Assembly: GCA_023443145.1 (NCBI GenBank) | Contig: JAEZVS010000061.1 | Coordinates: 1 to 17,538 of the forward strand | DNA: 17,538 nucleotides | Direction: 5' to 3' | DNA from: Bacillota bacterium | Lineage (GTDB): Bacteria > Bacillota > Peptococcia > Peptococcales > Peptococcaceae | Notes under the pieces: generated by a model | What the model was told of the DNA's origin: nothing | What the model saw: only the letters and a program-made list of their open reading frames with translations | Databases searched by the model: none | Shown here: positions 1 to 9,026 of the stretch, in pieces | How the letters are laid out: each line of letters opens with the position of its first letter | Numbering within the stretch: position 1 is the first letter of the stretch | Position numbers and translations under genes: made by a program

Positions 1-92
1 GATATGTTCTAATGATTGGCGGCCGGAAAATCACTGATTTTTATCAGACGTCCATTTTTCAGTTCAAACGACGGTTGTATAACACTATTCTT

Positions 93-1127
93 TCAACAGC
101 CCAGGCCTTCTGAGTGGCAAAGCTTGTGTCCTTCGCGCAATTTGACGCCAATACCGTACCAAAGCCAATAACTGTTATAGATAAAAAGCCCGATGATATA
201 AAAAATGACTATGGCGGCCACAAAAACTTCAATGTAGCCAATGACGCGAATCACTTCAGCTGCCACGCTGCCCGGCGTGAGAACCATCGTACGAAACATG
301 TATAGTGCGGTTGAAGAAATGCCTAAGGGAAAGGTGAAACTTCCAAATGTCACACAAAATGGAATGAGCCGAAAAAGTTCAAAATTAACATACAACCAAA
401 AGAGAAAGCCTTGGCTTAAAATGAACAACGGCAATGCGATGACTATCGACAAATTGGGATTCACCGTTAACAGGGCCACCAGTGAAAGAGACGGTGCAGC
501 CACAAGGATGGCTTTCGTCGGCTGCATTTTTTGTGACAATGGATAAAAACGCAACAGACGATAAAGCACCAAAGGTGTCATAATAATGTACGCCAACGAT
601 GCATAATATGCAACAAAATGGGCCACTCTCGTGAAATCCAGTTGATATCCGGTTACAGCACCGGCGCCGATTCCGACAAAAATCAAGTACCACACAGGTG
701 TGATGGATACATATTTAAAATTATAACGCAGATTTTGTTGGATAAACAAAATCATGATAAGTAAATTTGTTGCAAAGGCGACAATCCACATACTTTGCCC
801 AAAAGGACGATCCCATTCTGCAAGATAAACCGCAAAGAAGTAGATGGCCATAATTCCCGTTTGATACGCAGCCAAACCGGCCGGCGTGTGCAGCTCTTCT
901 ACAAATCTTGAGGGTAAATAAAGAGCACGCAAAATCGCCAATATAACCACGACACCGGTGACAACAAAAGCAATCGGCCTAAGTTGCGGCATGCCATACA
1001 AAGCAAACACATTGGCTAAACTAAAAAATCCGAGGCACAGAGTTAAATATTGAATATAACACCGTTCAACAAATGCACGAAAATGACATAAATATCGCCT
1101 CCGATATGAACAGGGTGATAAATGCAT
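93..1127 (-). CDS. TDT/SLAC1-family membrane transporter (TehA-like)
   Basis: The 344-residue product is almost entirely hydrophobic, with about ten membrane segments. It resembles the tellurite-resistance/dicarboxylate transporter (TDT, SLAC1-fold) family of anion channels and carriers. Family-like stretches are LTLCLGFFSLANVFALYG near the N-terminus, TPVWYLIFVGIGAGAVTG mid-protein and FTFPLGISSTAL near the C-terminus. Known members move C4-dicarboxylates, sulfite or chloride; the substrate here cannot be read from the sequence. The ATG at 1127 has an AAAGGAGAG site six to seven bases upstream. However, the first 18 residues (MHLSPCSYRRR...) are basic, Cys-containing and unlike the family. 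A second GGAGG-spaced ATG lies out of frame at 1089, so a frameshift near the start is possible. It is a monocistronic gene with its own promoter and is unrelated to the purine operon. I am confident of the family but not of the start or the substrate. Confidence 0.8.
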   Translation of the reverse strand: MHLSPCSYRRRYLCHFRAFVERCYIQYLTLCLGFFSLANVFALYGMPQLRPIAFVVTGVVVILAILRALYLPSRFVEELHTPAGLAAYQTGIMAIYFFAVYLAEWDRPFGQSMWIVAFATNLLIMILFIQQNLRYNFKYVSITPVWYLIFVGIGAGAVTGYQLDFTRVAHFVAYYASLAYIIMTPLVLYRLLRFYPLSQKMQPTKAILVAAPSLSLVALLTVNPNLSIVIALPLFILSQGFLFWLYVNFELFRLIPFCVTFGSFTFPLGISSTALYMFRTMVLTPGSVAAEVIRVIGYIEVFVAAIVIFYIIGLFIYNSYWLWYGIGVKLREGHKLCHSEGLGC

Positions 1128-1187
1128 GATCTCTCTCCTTTCTTAAAAACAATTATAATCTTTTTGCCATACTATGTATTGTTTTGT

Positions 1188-1216
1188 ATCATAACAAGCT
1201 GTTTTCAGGCTGTCAA
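1188..1216 (-). promoter_or_regulatory. SigA-type promoter of the TDT transporter gene
   Basis: A perfect -35 box TTGACA (1216-1211) is followed by a 17-base spacer and the -10 box TATGAT (1193-1188). Transcription should start near 1181, giving a leader of roughly 55 bases before the ATG at 1127. I see no operator or riboswitch in that leader. Confidence 0.8.
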
Positions 1217-1417
1217 AATAAGTTTCCTTTTTACATTTATTCATTGTGTCTTTATTCATCTAATAAAATGCGTTCTTTTTAGCTAAAACCACATTTCAAC
1301 GCACACGGCAAGTTTTTCGTCACCCAGCAAAATCGCACATGGATGCGCGCCTCAGAACTGTTTTCCATTTTCGGCCAAATCTTGAAACCGCGCCATCTAT
1401 CGCAAAACCGCAAGACA
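1217..1417. other. Intergenic stretch without recognisable features
   Basis: This is the middle of the 352-base gap between the transporter gene and the tRNA gene. Its two ends hold the transporter promoter and the tRNA terminator. In between I see no ORF with a ribosome binding site, no long hairpin and no repeat. Confidence 0.5.
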
Positions 1418-1452
1418 TAAAAAAGGTTAGAAAGCAATGCCTTCTAACCTTT
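1418..1452 (-). terminator. Intrinsic terminator of the tRNA-Ala gene
   Basis: On the minus strand a 10-base-pair stem (AAGGTTAGAA, 1451-1442, with TTCTAACCTT, 1432-1423) closes a nine-base loop. It is followed at once by a run of T residues. It lies about 28 bases downstream of the tRNA 3' end. Confidence 0.85.
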
Positions 1453-1479
1453 ATATTTAGCGGCTTCTACATGCCCTTA

Positions 1480-1552
1480 TGGAGATAAAGAGATTCGAAC
1501 TCTTGACCCCCTGCTTGCAAGGCAGGTGCTCTCCCAGCTGAGCTATACCCCC
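1480..1552 (-). tRNA. tRNA-Ala, anticodon UGC
   Basis: The 73-base gene folds as a cloverleaf. The acceptor stem GGGGGTA pairs with TATCTCC with two G-U wobbles, the D arm is GCTCAGCTGGGAGAGC, and the anticodon stem CCTGC/GCAGG holds the loop CTTGCAA with anticodon TGC at 1519-1517. The T arm carries GTTCGAATC. The anticodon reads alanine codons GCN, mainly GCA. The terminal CCA is not encoded, since TAAGGG follows the discriminator A, so it must be added after transcription. The gene stands alone with its own promoter and terminator. Confidence 0.97.
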
Positions 1553-1583
1553 ATTGCGGTTCAGTCCACCGACAACGTCATTT

Positions 1584-1612
1584 ATTTTAACCGCATTGAT
1601 TTTTAATGTCAA
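1584..1612 (-). promoter_or_regulatory. SigA-type promoter of tRNA-Ala
   Basis: The -35 box TTGACA (1612-1607), a 17-base spacer and the -10 box TAAAAT (1589-1584) sit about 32 bases upstream of the mature tRNA 5' end. This implies a short 5' leader for RNase P to remove. Confidence 0.8.
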
Positions 1613-1742
1613 GCTTTTTTTATGATCTCCCACTGTTCCGGTGCGTTTAGGTTCAGCGCCGGCCAAAACTCTTCAGAAATCATCTCATACATATGCCCGT
1701 TCGTTTAAATATTCATGATGCTTTTATCACAGAAAAGCTTCG

Positions 1743-1782
1743 CAATAAACACATTCCCCTGCTTCTCCGGCAGGGGAATGTG
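1743..1782 (-). terminator. Terminator hairpin at the end of the purine operon
   Basis: A 13-base-pair perfect stem, CACATTCCCCTGC (1782-1770) with GCAGGGGAATGTG (1762-1750), closes a seven-base loop. It lies eight bases after the purL stop codon. The T run is short (TTTATTG), so the hairpin may terminate imperfectly or mainly protect the mRNA 3' end. Confidence 0.75.
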
Positions 1783-1790
1783 TAACGTCG

Positions 1791-4700
1791 TCAATCGGTA
1801 TAATAGCGCACGCCGCTTTCGAATATTTTCTGATCTTTATTGCCTGGAACGTTCTTGGCAATAAACCGACCGGCGCGCTCGCTATGGCCCATCTTACCTA
1901 AAATACGGCCGTCCGGTGACAACAGGCCTTCAATGGCCCAAAGCGAGCCGTTGGGATTGGCTGTCGGCGCCATTGAGGGCATACCCGCAGCATCCACATA
2001 TTGGGTGGCAATCTGACCGGCTTCGGCCAAAGCAGCCAGATGGTCGGCGCCCGCAATAAAGCGACCTTCACCATGGGAAATGGGCACCGCGTGCACATCT
2101 CCTGCCTGCACGCCTGCCAACCAGGGAGAGGCAGTGGATACGATCCGTGTTGATATATACTTGGACTGATGCCGATTGATGGTATTAAAAGTAAGGGTGC
2201 AATCATTTTCAGTGGGCGACACAATGCGGCCATACGGCAACAAGCCCAGCTTGACCAGCACTTGAAATCCGTTGCAAATGCCAAGGATCAATCCGTCGTT
2301 TTGGTTTAAATGCTTGTCCAAAGCTTCTCGAAGTGCGTCCTGTCGAAAGAAGGCCGCAATAAATTTTCCGGATCCGTCCGGCTCGTCGCCAAAGGAAAAG
2401 CCGCCCGGCAAAGCCAAGATTTGTGACTGGTGCAGAGAATGGGCCAATTTTTCCGTCGAATATTGGAGAGCGGCGCTTGTTTGATTGGCAACCACAACGG
2501 TTTCCACCACGGCGCCGGCACGTTCAAAGGCGCGAGCGGTATCGTATTCACAATTGGTGCCCGGAAACACCGGTATCAACACACGCGGTTTGGCCAGATG
2601 CAAAGCGGATGTAGACATGCGTCTGCTGCAAAGCGCCACGTCCGGAATCGGCTGTACGTCTTCTTGTGCTTTCGTAGGATAGATGTCTTCTAATACCTCT
2701 TCCCATTCGGTTCTCAGCTCATCTACTGCCAATGACTGCGTACCAAGGCGAATATGGGGTTGATCAATGGTACGTCCGATAACGGTGGCCTCCGGCATGT
2801 CATCATTCAGTTCCAAAAGAAATCCGCCGACGCCCACAGACTGCACGTTCTGTAAAGCGGCTTCGTCCAAAGCCATCCCCAAATCACTGCCGACGGTCAT
2901 TTTGATGATCCCTTCCGCAAGGCCGCCGCGGCTGATGGCCCAGCAGGATAAAACACGACCATCGGCCATGCCTGCTTCCACCGCATCCCAGGTGCGGCGG
3001 AAAGTTTCGGGCGCAATGCGCCCGTTATTCAAACGCGGCATTTCCAACACCGCCAGCACGTGCCCTGCACCTTTCAGTTCAGGGCCGGTTACTCGCTCTG
3101 CCTTGGTAAGGGTGGCCGCAAATGAGATCAACGTCGGCGGCACGTCTTTATCTTCAAAGCTCCCACTCATTGAGTCTTTGCCGCCTATGGACGGAAGCCC
3201 GGTATCCAGCTGCGCCATCAATGCGCCCAGTACCGACTGAAAGGGAACACCCCAACGTTCGGCATCGCTGCGCAAGCTGTGAAAGTATTCCTGGAAACTC
3301 AAATACACATCACGATTGGTGGTGCCGGTGGCTATCAAGCGACACACCGATTCAATCACCGCATCATAAGCACCCATATAAGGATCTTTACTGGACGCCC
3401 GCGGATCGAAGCCGTAAGCAAAAAGGCTGGCGGTATCGGTTTCTCCTTTTAATACGGGTATGAGTGAAGCCATGGCTTGCGGCGGCGTCAGCTGAAATTT
3501 GCCCCCGAAAGGCATGAGGACGGTGCCTGCTCCGATGGTGGCGTCAAATTGTTCCACCAGACCGCGCTTGGAACAAATGTTGATGTCTTTCGCCGCACGC
3601 TGAAGACGCAAAAGAAAAGCGTCTTCCTTTTCCTCCTCCGGCACCTCTTGTACCATCGGCGCTTTGGCCACCACGTCCATCTGCCGCTTGGCCCCTGCCG
3701 AATCGACAAATGCACGGGAAAGATCCACAATGCGTTGTCCCTGCCAGTCCATAATCAGGCGTTTTTCTTCGGTGACATGAGCCACAATGGTGCACTCAAT
3801 GTTTTCTTCCCGACAAGCCTCTTCAAAAACCGGCCAATCGTCCGGGTGAATCACACAGGCCATGCGCTCCTGAGATTCTGAAATAGCCAGTTCGGTGCCA
3901 TTTAACCCGGCATATTTTTTCGGTACGCGGTCCAAATCAATATAAAGTCCGTCAGCCAATTCCCCAATGGCCACCGATACGCCTCCGGCGCCAAAATCGT
4001 TGCAACGACGGATGACGCGCGCCACTTCCGGCCGGCGGAACAGCCGCTGAATTTTACGTTCTTCCACCGGGTTCCCTTTTTGCACTTCGGCACCGGAACT
4101 TTCCAGAGAATCTTCCGTATGGATTTTAGAAGATCCCGTGGCACCGCCGCATCCGTCTCGCCCGGTTCGGCCGCCGATTAAAACCACCACATCTCCCGGT
4201 TGCGGCACTTGGCGCACCACATTTTCCTGAGGCGCCGCCGCAATCACGGCGCCCACTTCCATGCGCTTGGCTTCGTATCCCGGATGATAAATTTCGTCCA
4301 CCAGGCCTGTCGCCAAACCAATTTGATTGCCATAGGAAGAAAAGCCTTTGGCCGCCAGGGTACAGATGCGCTTTTGAGGAAGTTTGCCGGGTAACGTGTC
4401 CGCAAGAGGCGTGCGCGGATCTGCCGCACCGGTCAGGCGCAATCCCTGATAAACATAGCTCCGTCCACTTAAAGGATCGCGAATGGCCCCGCCCAAACAA
4501 GTGGCTGCACCGCCAAAAGGTTCAATTTCAGTCGGATGGTTGTGGGTTTCGTTCTTAAACATAAAGAGCCAAGGTTCTTCGCCTTTTTCCGTATCAACGG
4601 TCATCTTTACAGAACAGGCGTTGATTTCTTCGCTTTCATCTAACAGGCGTACGCGTCCTTCTTTTTTTAGATATTTGGCGCCAATGGTGCCCATATCCAT

Positions 4701-5513
4701 GAGAGAAACGGGACGTGGGCAATCTTTTTGAGCATACACGTCTTTACGCAAGCCAAGATACGTATCATAAGCTTCTTGAACCCGTGCATCTTCAATGTCC
4801 TTTACGTGAAGTTCTGTCAAAAAGGTGGTGTGGCGGCAGTGATCAGACCAATAGGTGTCGATGACTTTCAGTTCCGTCTCTGTCGGGTTGCGCGACTCCT
4901 GTATAAAGTATTGCTGCATAAAACGCAAATCGGCCAAATCCATGGCCAGCCCCTGCGCTTGTTGAAGCGCAAAAAGACCTTCCGTATCCAAATCACAAAA
5001 CCCGTCGACAACAGGCACCGGCGAAAAATCCGGTGTGAAGACGTCCAAACTTTCCGGTTTTTCTGTGCGTGCCGGCCGTGATTCCACCGGGTTCAACAGA
5101 TGATTTTGTATTTTTTTGACGTCATCGTTGGTGATGTTTCCAAAAAACGCGTAAAAGGTGGCCGCTGCCACATGAGGACGGTGACCGGTCAACAATTCAA
5201 TGGCCTGAGCGCAGGAATCGGCCCGTTGATCATACTGGCCGGGCAGAGACTCAATACCGAAAAGCACATATGGTTCTGCCAAGGAAGGCAATGCTTCCTC
5301 ATAAAGCACATCCACTCGCGGCTCGGAAAGAATGGTGGTCTGTACTGCTTCCGGCAATGCCGCTCCTGCCGTATCTATATCATAGCGTAAAAAGATGCGC
5401 ACCGTTTCCAGTCCGTCAATGGCTAAGTCCTGGCGCAGCTCTCGCAAAAGGAGATTTTCGCTCGTGCGGAAAGCCTCTTTTCGTTCTACAAAAAACCTTT
5501 GAATAGCAGACAC
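1791..5513 (-). CDS. purL: Phosphoribosylformylglycinamidine synthase, single-chain form
   Basis: This enzyme converts FGAR, glutamine and ATP to FGAM, the fourth step of IMP synthesis, in the cytoplasm. The 1240-residue chain has the layout of the large, fused form: an N-terminal PurS-like and linker part (about 1-220), two AIR-synthase-type ATP domains, and a C-terminal class I glutaminase domain (from about residue 975). This explains why no separate purS or purQ is present. The first synthetase half has the motif KNETHNHPTEIEPFGG around His324. The glutaminase has the nucleophile Cys1080 in GICNGFQ and the His1147-Glu1149 pair in SHGEGRF. I chose the GTG at 5513 because GGGAGG lies seven bases upstream. 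A TTG at 5519, overlapping the purD stop, is in frame but only one base from that site. It is the last gene of the purine operon. Confidence 0.97.
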   Translation of the reverse strand: MSAIQRFFVERKEAFRTSENLLLRELRQDLAIDGLETVRIFLRYDIDTAGAALPEAVQTTILSEPRVDVLYEEALPSLAEPYVLFGIESLPGQYDQRADSCAQAIELLTGHRPHVAAATFYAFFGNITNDDVKKIQNHLLNPVESRPARTEKPESLDVFTPDFSPVPVVDGFCDLDTEGLFALQQAQGLAMDLADLRFMQQYFIQESRNPTETELKVIDTYWSDHCRHTTFLTELHVKDIEDARVQEAYDTYLGLRKDVYAQKDCPRPVSLMDMGTIGAKYLKKEGRVRLLDESEEINACSVKMTVDTEKGEEPWLFMFKNETHNHPTEIEPFGGAATCLGGAIRDPLSGRSYVYQGLRLTGAADPRTPLADTLPGKLPQKRICTLAAKGFSSYGNQIGLATGLVDEIYHPGYEAKRMEVGAVIAAAPQENVVRQVPQPGDVVVLIGGRTGRDGCGGATGSSKIHTEDSLESSGAEVQKGNPVEERKIQRLFRRPEVARVIRRCNDFGAGGVSVAIGELADGLYIDLDRVPKKYAGLNGTELAISESQERMACVIHPDDWPVFEEACREENIECTIVAHVTEEKRLIMDWQGQRIVDLSRAFVDSAGAKRQMDVVAKAPMVQEVPEEEKEDAFLLRLQRAAKDINICSKRGLVEQFDATIGAGTVLMPFGGKFQLTPPQAMASLIPVLKGETDTASLFAYGFDPRASSKDPYMGAYDAVIESVCRLIATGTTNRDVYLSFQEYFHSLRSDAERWGVPFQSVLGALMAQLDTGLPSIGGKDSMSGSFEDKDVPPTLISFAATLTKAERVTGPELKGAGHVLAVLEMPRLNNGRIAPETFRRTWDAVEAGMADGRVLSCWAISRGGLAEGIIKMTVGSDLGMALDEAALQNVQSVGVGGFLLELNDDMPEATVIGRTIDQPHIRLGTQSLAVDELRTEWEEVLEDIYPTKAQEDVQPIPDVALCSRRMSTSALHLAKPRVLIPVFPGTNCEYDTARAFERAGAVVETVVVANQTSAALQYSTEKLAHSLHQSQILALPGGFSFGDEPDGSGKFIAAFFRQDALREALDKHLNQNDGLILGICNGFQVLVKLGLLPYGRIVSPTENDCTLTFNTINRHQSKYISTRIVSTASPWLAGVQAGDVHAVPISHGEGRFIAGADHLAALAEAGQIATQYVDAAGMPSMAPTANPNGSLWAIEGLLSPDGRILGKMGHSERAGRFIAKNVPGNKDQKIFESGVRYYTD

Positions 5514-5515
5514 AA

Positions 5516-6790
5516 TCAACCCTCCCGTGCCAAGGCTTTAGCGCCGATATCGTGGCGATACTGCATACCGTCAAAGTCGATATGCGCCACCGTTTTATAC
5601 ACCTTTTCCAATGCTTCGGCCAGCTGCGGCGCATGACCTGTCACACCCAGCACACGACCGCCGTTGGTGACAATTTGCCCGTCGCGTTCTGCCGTACCGG
5701 CATGAAAAATCACCACATCATCGCTGATGCTTTGGTCCAGCCCGGTGATGACATCACCCTTTCTGGGACTGGCCGGGTAATTTTTAGCCGCCAATACAAC
5801 GCAGGCCGCCGCATCATTCATCCAATCAATCCGGCAGGACGTCAGCTTTTCATCAATGCAGGCGTCGATGGCATCCACCAAGTCACTGGTCATGCGCATC
5901 AACACCGGCTGTGTTTCAGGATCGCCGAAGCGCACGTTATATTCCAGCACCTTGGGCCCATCGGCAGTGAGCATCAAGCCGGTATAGAGAATCCCCTTAA
6001 ATAGACGCCCTTCGGCAGCCATGGCGTCAATGGTGGGCTGAATGATGGTGCGGGTCACCAACTCGGCCATTTCTTCCGTGTAAATCGGCGCCGGACTATA
6101 GGCCCCCATGCCGCCGGTATTGGGACCTTTATCGCCGTCAAAGATGCGCTTGTGGTCTTGGGCCGATACCATCGGCACCGCTGTTTTGCCATCGGCAAAA
6201 GCAAGCACGCTCACTTCCTGCCCTGTCAAAAATTCTTCAATCACCACACGGCTGCCCGCTTCACCGAAACTGTTGCCGATCAGCATATCATCGATGGTTT
6301 TATCCGCATCAGACATGTTCTCACAAATCACCACGCCTTTACCGGCTGCCAAGCCGTCGGCCTTCACCACCACCGGCAACGGCAGAGTGCGCAGAAAATC
6401 TTTGGCTTGGGTTGCATCGGTAAACGTGCCGAAGGCGGCGGTGGGAATGCCGTATTTCTGCATAAGGGCTTTTGAGAACGCTTTACTGCCTTCCAATTCA
6501 GCAGCTTTTTCGGACGGACCGAAGCAGCGCAAACCTTCTTTTTCAAAAACATCCACAATGCCCATAGTCAACGGTTTTTCCGGCCCCACCACTGTTAAAT
6601 CAATATGATGCGCTTTGGCCGCAGCCAACAAACCGTCCATGTCATCCGCCGCTACCGGAAGGCACGTCGCCAAAGATGCCATGCCCACGTTTCCGGGGGC
6701 CACAAAAACTTCATCCACTCGTTTGCTTTGCTTCAGCTTCCAAACAATGGCATGCTCACGTCCGCCGCTGCCAACAACCAGAATCTTCAT
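5516..6790 (-). CDS. purD: Phosphoribosylamine-glycine ligase (GAR synthetase)
   Basis: PurD joins 5-phosphoribosylamine to glycine with ATP to form GAR, the second step of the pathway. The 424-residue length is normal for the family. The N-terminus KILVVGSGGREHAI is the usual glycine-rich opening of the preATP-grasp domain. The ATP-grasp core shows GPNTGGMGAYSPAP, the PurD signature, and the metal-binding segment EYNVRFGDPETQ with Asp290. The ATG at 6790 has GGGAGAT upstream. Its end overlaps the purL start region. The 86 bases separating it from purH are the widest gap inside the operon and contain an imperfect hairpin. Confidence 0.97.
   Translation of the reverse strand: MKILVVGSGGREHAIVWKLKQSKRVDEVFVAPGNVGMASLATCLPVAADDMDGLLAAAKAHHIDLTVVGPEKPLTMGIVDVFEKEGLRCFGPSEKAAELEGSKAFSKALMQKYGIPTAAFGTFTDATQAKDFLRTLPLPVVVKADGLAAGKGVVICENMSDADKTIDDMLIGNSFGEAGSRVVIEEFLTGQEVSVLAFADGKTAVPMVSAQDHKRIFDGDKGPNTGGMGAYSPAPIYTEEMAELVTRTIIQPTIDAMAAEGRLFKGILYTGLMLTADGPKVLEYNVRFGDPETQPVLMRMTSDLVDAIDACIDEKLTSCRIDWMNDAAACVVLAAKNYPASPRKGDVITGLDQSISDDVVIFHAGTAERDGQIVTNGGRVLGVTGHAPQLAEALEKVYKTVAHIDFDGMQYRHDIGAKALAREG
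5521..5526 (-). promoter_or_regulatory. Ribosome binding site that decides the purL start
   Basis: GGGAGG lies inside the last purD codons and is seven bases from GTG (5513-5511) but only one base from TTG (5519-5517). The spacing strongly favours the GTG start. The arrangement also couples purL translation to the end of purD. Confidence 0.65.
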
Positions 6791-6820
6791 GTGTTATCTC
6801 CCATCTTCTCTTGATTATAT

Positions 6821-6845
6821 GCGCAACATAACAAAGCATGTGCGC
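6821..6845 (-). other. Imperfect hairpin between purH and purD
   Basis: On the minus strand GCGCACAT (6845-6838) can pair with ATGTTGCGC (6829-6821) around the loop GCTTTGTT, with one bulged U: eight base pairs in all. No U run follows, so it is not a typical terminator. It could be an mRNA processing or stability element, or chance. Confidence 0.35.
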
Positions 6846-6876
6846 GACACGTCAAATATAGGTGCAAACGTGCGTC

Positions 6877-8412
6877 TTAATGTTTGAAATGCCGCACATT
6901 CGTAAAGATCATGGCAATGCCCGCTTCATCAGCCGCCCGTATGCTTTCTTCATCGCGCACGGAACCGCCCGGCTGGATGATTGCTGAAATGCCCGCTTCT
7001 TTGGCCAAATCAACGCTGTCACGAAACGGGAAGAAAGCGTCGGAGGCCAAAACGGCACCTTGAGCGGCAGAACCGGCTGCCTCAAAGGCGATGCGGCACG
7101 AACCCACCCGATTCATCTGACCGGCGCCCACACCTAAGGTGGCGCCGTCTTTGGCCACAACAATCGCATTGGATTTTACGTGTTTGACCGCTTTCCAGGC
7201 AAACAGCAAATCTTGCCATTCGGCCTCGGTGGGCTCTCGTTTGGTGGGGCAGGTGCAGCCACTACGCTCAACGGCGCGGTGATCGCCTTCTTGGATGACA
7301 AAACCGCCGCTTACCACTTTCACCACCGGTTCACCGTGATCCACTCTCTGAGATCCGGTCGATAATAGACGCAGATTCTCTTTTTTCTTTAGGATGGTCA
7401 GCGCCTCGTCACTGAACTCGGGAGCAATAATGGCCTCTAAAAAAATCTCACCCATTTTTTGAGCCGCCGCACCGTCCACCGCCTGATTCAATGCCACAAT
7501 GCCCCCGAAGGCGGAAACCGGATCTGCAGCCAGCGCCTTTTCATACGCTTCTTTCACCGAATCGCCTAAGGCCAAACCGCAAGGATTGGTGTGTTTAATA
7601 ATGGCACAAGCAGTATCCTCACTCCATTCATTGACCAGTGCCCACGCCGCATCCACATCAACAATGTTGTTGTACGAAAGCGGTTTTCCGTTTAACTGCA
7701 CAGCGCCGGCCACCGTGCCTTTTCCGCCGGCGGCCATATAGAATGCCGCCGATTGATGGGGGTTTTCACCGTAGCGCATATCGGCAATTTTTTGGCCGCC
7801 CATGCTCCATTCATCAGGATAGTCCGTTAAATCGTAGCGCCGGCGCAGCCAGTTGGCAATATAGGCATCATAAGCGGCCGTGTGTTCAAAGGCACGCAAA
7901 GAAAGCAGGCGGCGGGTATCGTCGGAAAGAGTGCCTGCCTCTGCCAACTCACGCTGCACCTCCTCGTAGTCTTTCGGACGCACCACCACAGCCGCACGGC
8001 CGTGGTTCTTCGCCGCAGCACGAATCATAGACGGTCCGCCAATATCAATATTTTCAATGGCTTCCGCCAAAGTGACATCGGCTTTGGCCACTGTTTGACG
8101 GAATGGATATAAATTCACCACCACCAGATCAATAGGAGAAATGTTCATATCATGCAATGTGTTTTGATGGGCAGCCTCCGCCGTCGCCAAAATACCCGCA
8201 TGCACGTATGGATGCAAGGTCTTAACCCGGCCGTCTAAAATTTCCGGAAATCCGGTGACCTCTTCAATGCCGATCACCTTAAGCCCCGCTTCTTCCAAAG
8301 CCTTTTTTGTGCCTCCTGTGGATACAATTTCAAAGCCTGCTTCCACCAGAAACGATACGAAAGGGATCAACCCCGTTTTATCCGATACACTGACGAGTGC
8401 ACGTTTTTTCAT
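6877..8412 (-). CDS. purH: Bifunctional AICAR formyltransferase / IMP cyclohydrolase
   Basis: PurH performs the last two steps: transfer of a formyl group from 10-formyl-THF to AICAR, then ring closure of FAICAR to IMP. The N-terminal cyclohydrolase (MGS-like fold, about residues 1-195) shows [16 protein letters not shown] and GRVKTLHP. The C-terminal transformylase shows [21 protein letters not shown] and KHTNPCG, where Lys273-His274 is the catalytic pair known in the family. The product ends in the typical NVRHFKH. Length (511 residues) is normal. The start ATG at 8412 overlaps the purN stop as ATGA and has GAGGAGG seven to eight bases upstream. The segment after the cyclohydrolase lysine reads HPYVHAGIL rather than the common HPKIHGGIL, a tolerated variation. 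Confidence 0.97.
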   Translation of the reverse strand: MKKRALVSVSDKTGLIPFVSFLVEAGFEIVSTGGTKKALEEAGLKVIGIEEVTGFPEILDGRVKTLHPYVHAGILATAEAAHQNTLHDMNISPIDLVVVNLYPFRQTVAKADVTLAEAIENIDIGGPSMIRAAAKNHGRAAVVVRPKDYEEVQRELAEAGTLSDDTRRLLSLRAFEHTAAYDAYIANWLRRRYDLTDYPDEWSMGGQKIADMRYGENPHQSAAFYMAAGGKGTVAGAVQLNGKPLSYNNIVDVDAAWALVNEWSEDTACAIIKHTNPCGLALGDSVKEAYEKALAADPVSAFGGIVALNQAVDGAAAQKMGEIFLEAIIAPEFSDEALTILKKKENLRLLSTGSQRVDHGEPVVKVVSGGFVIQEGDHRAVERSGCTCPTKREPTEAEWQDLLFAWKAVKHVKSNAIVVAKDGATLGVGAGQMNRVGSCRIAFEAAGSAAQGAVLASDAFFPFRDSVDLAKEAGISAIIQPGGSVRDEESIRAADEAGIAMIFTNVRHFKH

Positions 8413-9026
8413 CCTTCAGCCTCCTCACGAATCGTCACCACACGACCTTGTACCCTCACCCTGTTTTCTGCAATCAGGGCAATGGCTTCTGAATACAGTT
8501 GATGTTCTTCGACTAAAATACGCGCCGATAATTTTTCCTCGTCATCATCGGCATATACCGGCACCGCTTTCTGACAGATAATCGGTCCCGAATCCAGGCC
8601 GCTGTCCACAAAATGCACCGTACAACCGCTTACTTTGGTGCCATATGCCACCGCCTGTGCTTGGGCATGCAATCCGGGAAAAGCCGGCAATAAAGACGGA
8701 TGAATATTCACAATAGGCGCCGGCGCGCCTTCAATAAAGGTTTTGCCTAAAATTTTCATATAACCCGCCAAAACAATCAAATCGCAGGGCACATTTTTAA
8801 TCTCTTCTAAAAGGGCTGCCTCGTATTGTTCCGTCGAAACAAACGTTTCCGGCAACACCGCTTTTGCCGCAATACCGGCTTTTTTTGCTTTATCCAACAC
8901 GGCGGCTTGCGCCTTATTGGATAGCACCAGCCGGATGACGGCGTTCAGGCTGCCGGAAGCGCAATTTTTTTGAATCGCCTCATAATTGGATCCGCGGCCG
9001 GAGGCCAGTACCACCAGATTAAGCAT
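8409..9026 (-). CDS. purN: Phosphoribosylglycinamide formyltransferase (GAR transformylase)
   Basis: PurN transfers a formyl group from 10-formyl-THF to GAR, giving FGAR, the third step. The 205-residue chain begins MLNLVVLASGRGSN, the phosphate-binding loop of the family. It has the folate-site motif NIHPSLLP with Asn107 and His109, and Asp145 in VDSGLDSGP. These match in spacing the catalytic Asn-His-Asp triad known in the Escherichia coli enzyme. I start at the ATG at 9026, which overlaps the purM stop by eight bases. A TTG at 9041 is in frame but would add five unconserved residues. The upstream GGGGTG is only a modest ribosome site, so translation is probably coupled to purM. The stop overlaps the purH start. 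Confidence 0.96.
   Translation of the reverse strand: MLNLVVLASGRGSNYEAIQKNCASGSLNAVIRLVLSNKAQAAVLDKAKKAGIAAKAVLPETFVSTEQYEAALLEEIKNVPCDLIVLAGYMKILGKTFIEGAPAPIVNIHPSLLPAFPGLHAQAQAVAYGTKVSGCTVHFVDSGLDSGPIICQKAVPVYADDDEEKLSARILVEEHQLYSEAIALIAENRVRVQGRVVTIREEAEG

Noticed and set aside
26..47. Hairpin CTGAT-AAAA-ATCAG plus a T-rich tail as the transporter terminator
   Set aside because: The stem has only five base pairs and the T tail is offset by TGA. It is too weak to call.
2767..3240. Plus-strand ORF of 157 residues, with several others opposite purL
   Set aside because: It lies wholly inside purL in the opposite direction, has no ribosome site or recognisable protein pattern, and is a shadow of the strong minus-strand gene.
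6108..6608. Plus-strand ORF of 166 residues opposite purD
   Set aside because: It is antisense to the ATP-grasp domain of a clear purD gene, and its translation is low-complexity with no family resemblance.
8201..8300. HPYVHAGIL in place of HPKIHGGIL in PurH as a lost active-site residue
   Set aside because: The catalytic lysine of the cyclohydrolase lies in the retained RVKTLHP motif, and the position that changed already varies among PurH proteins (alanine in the human enzyme).
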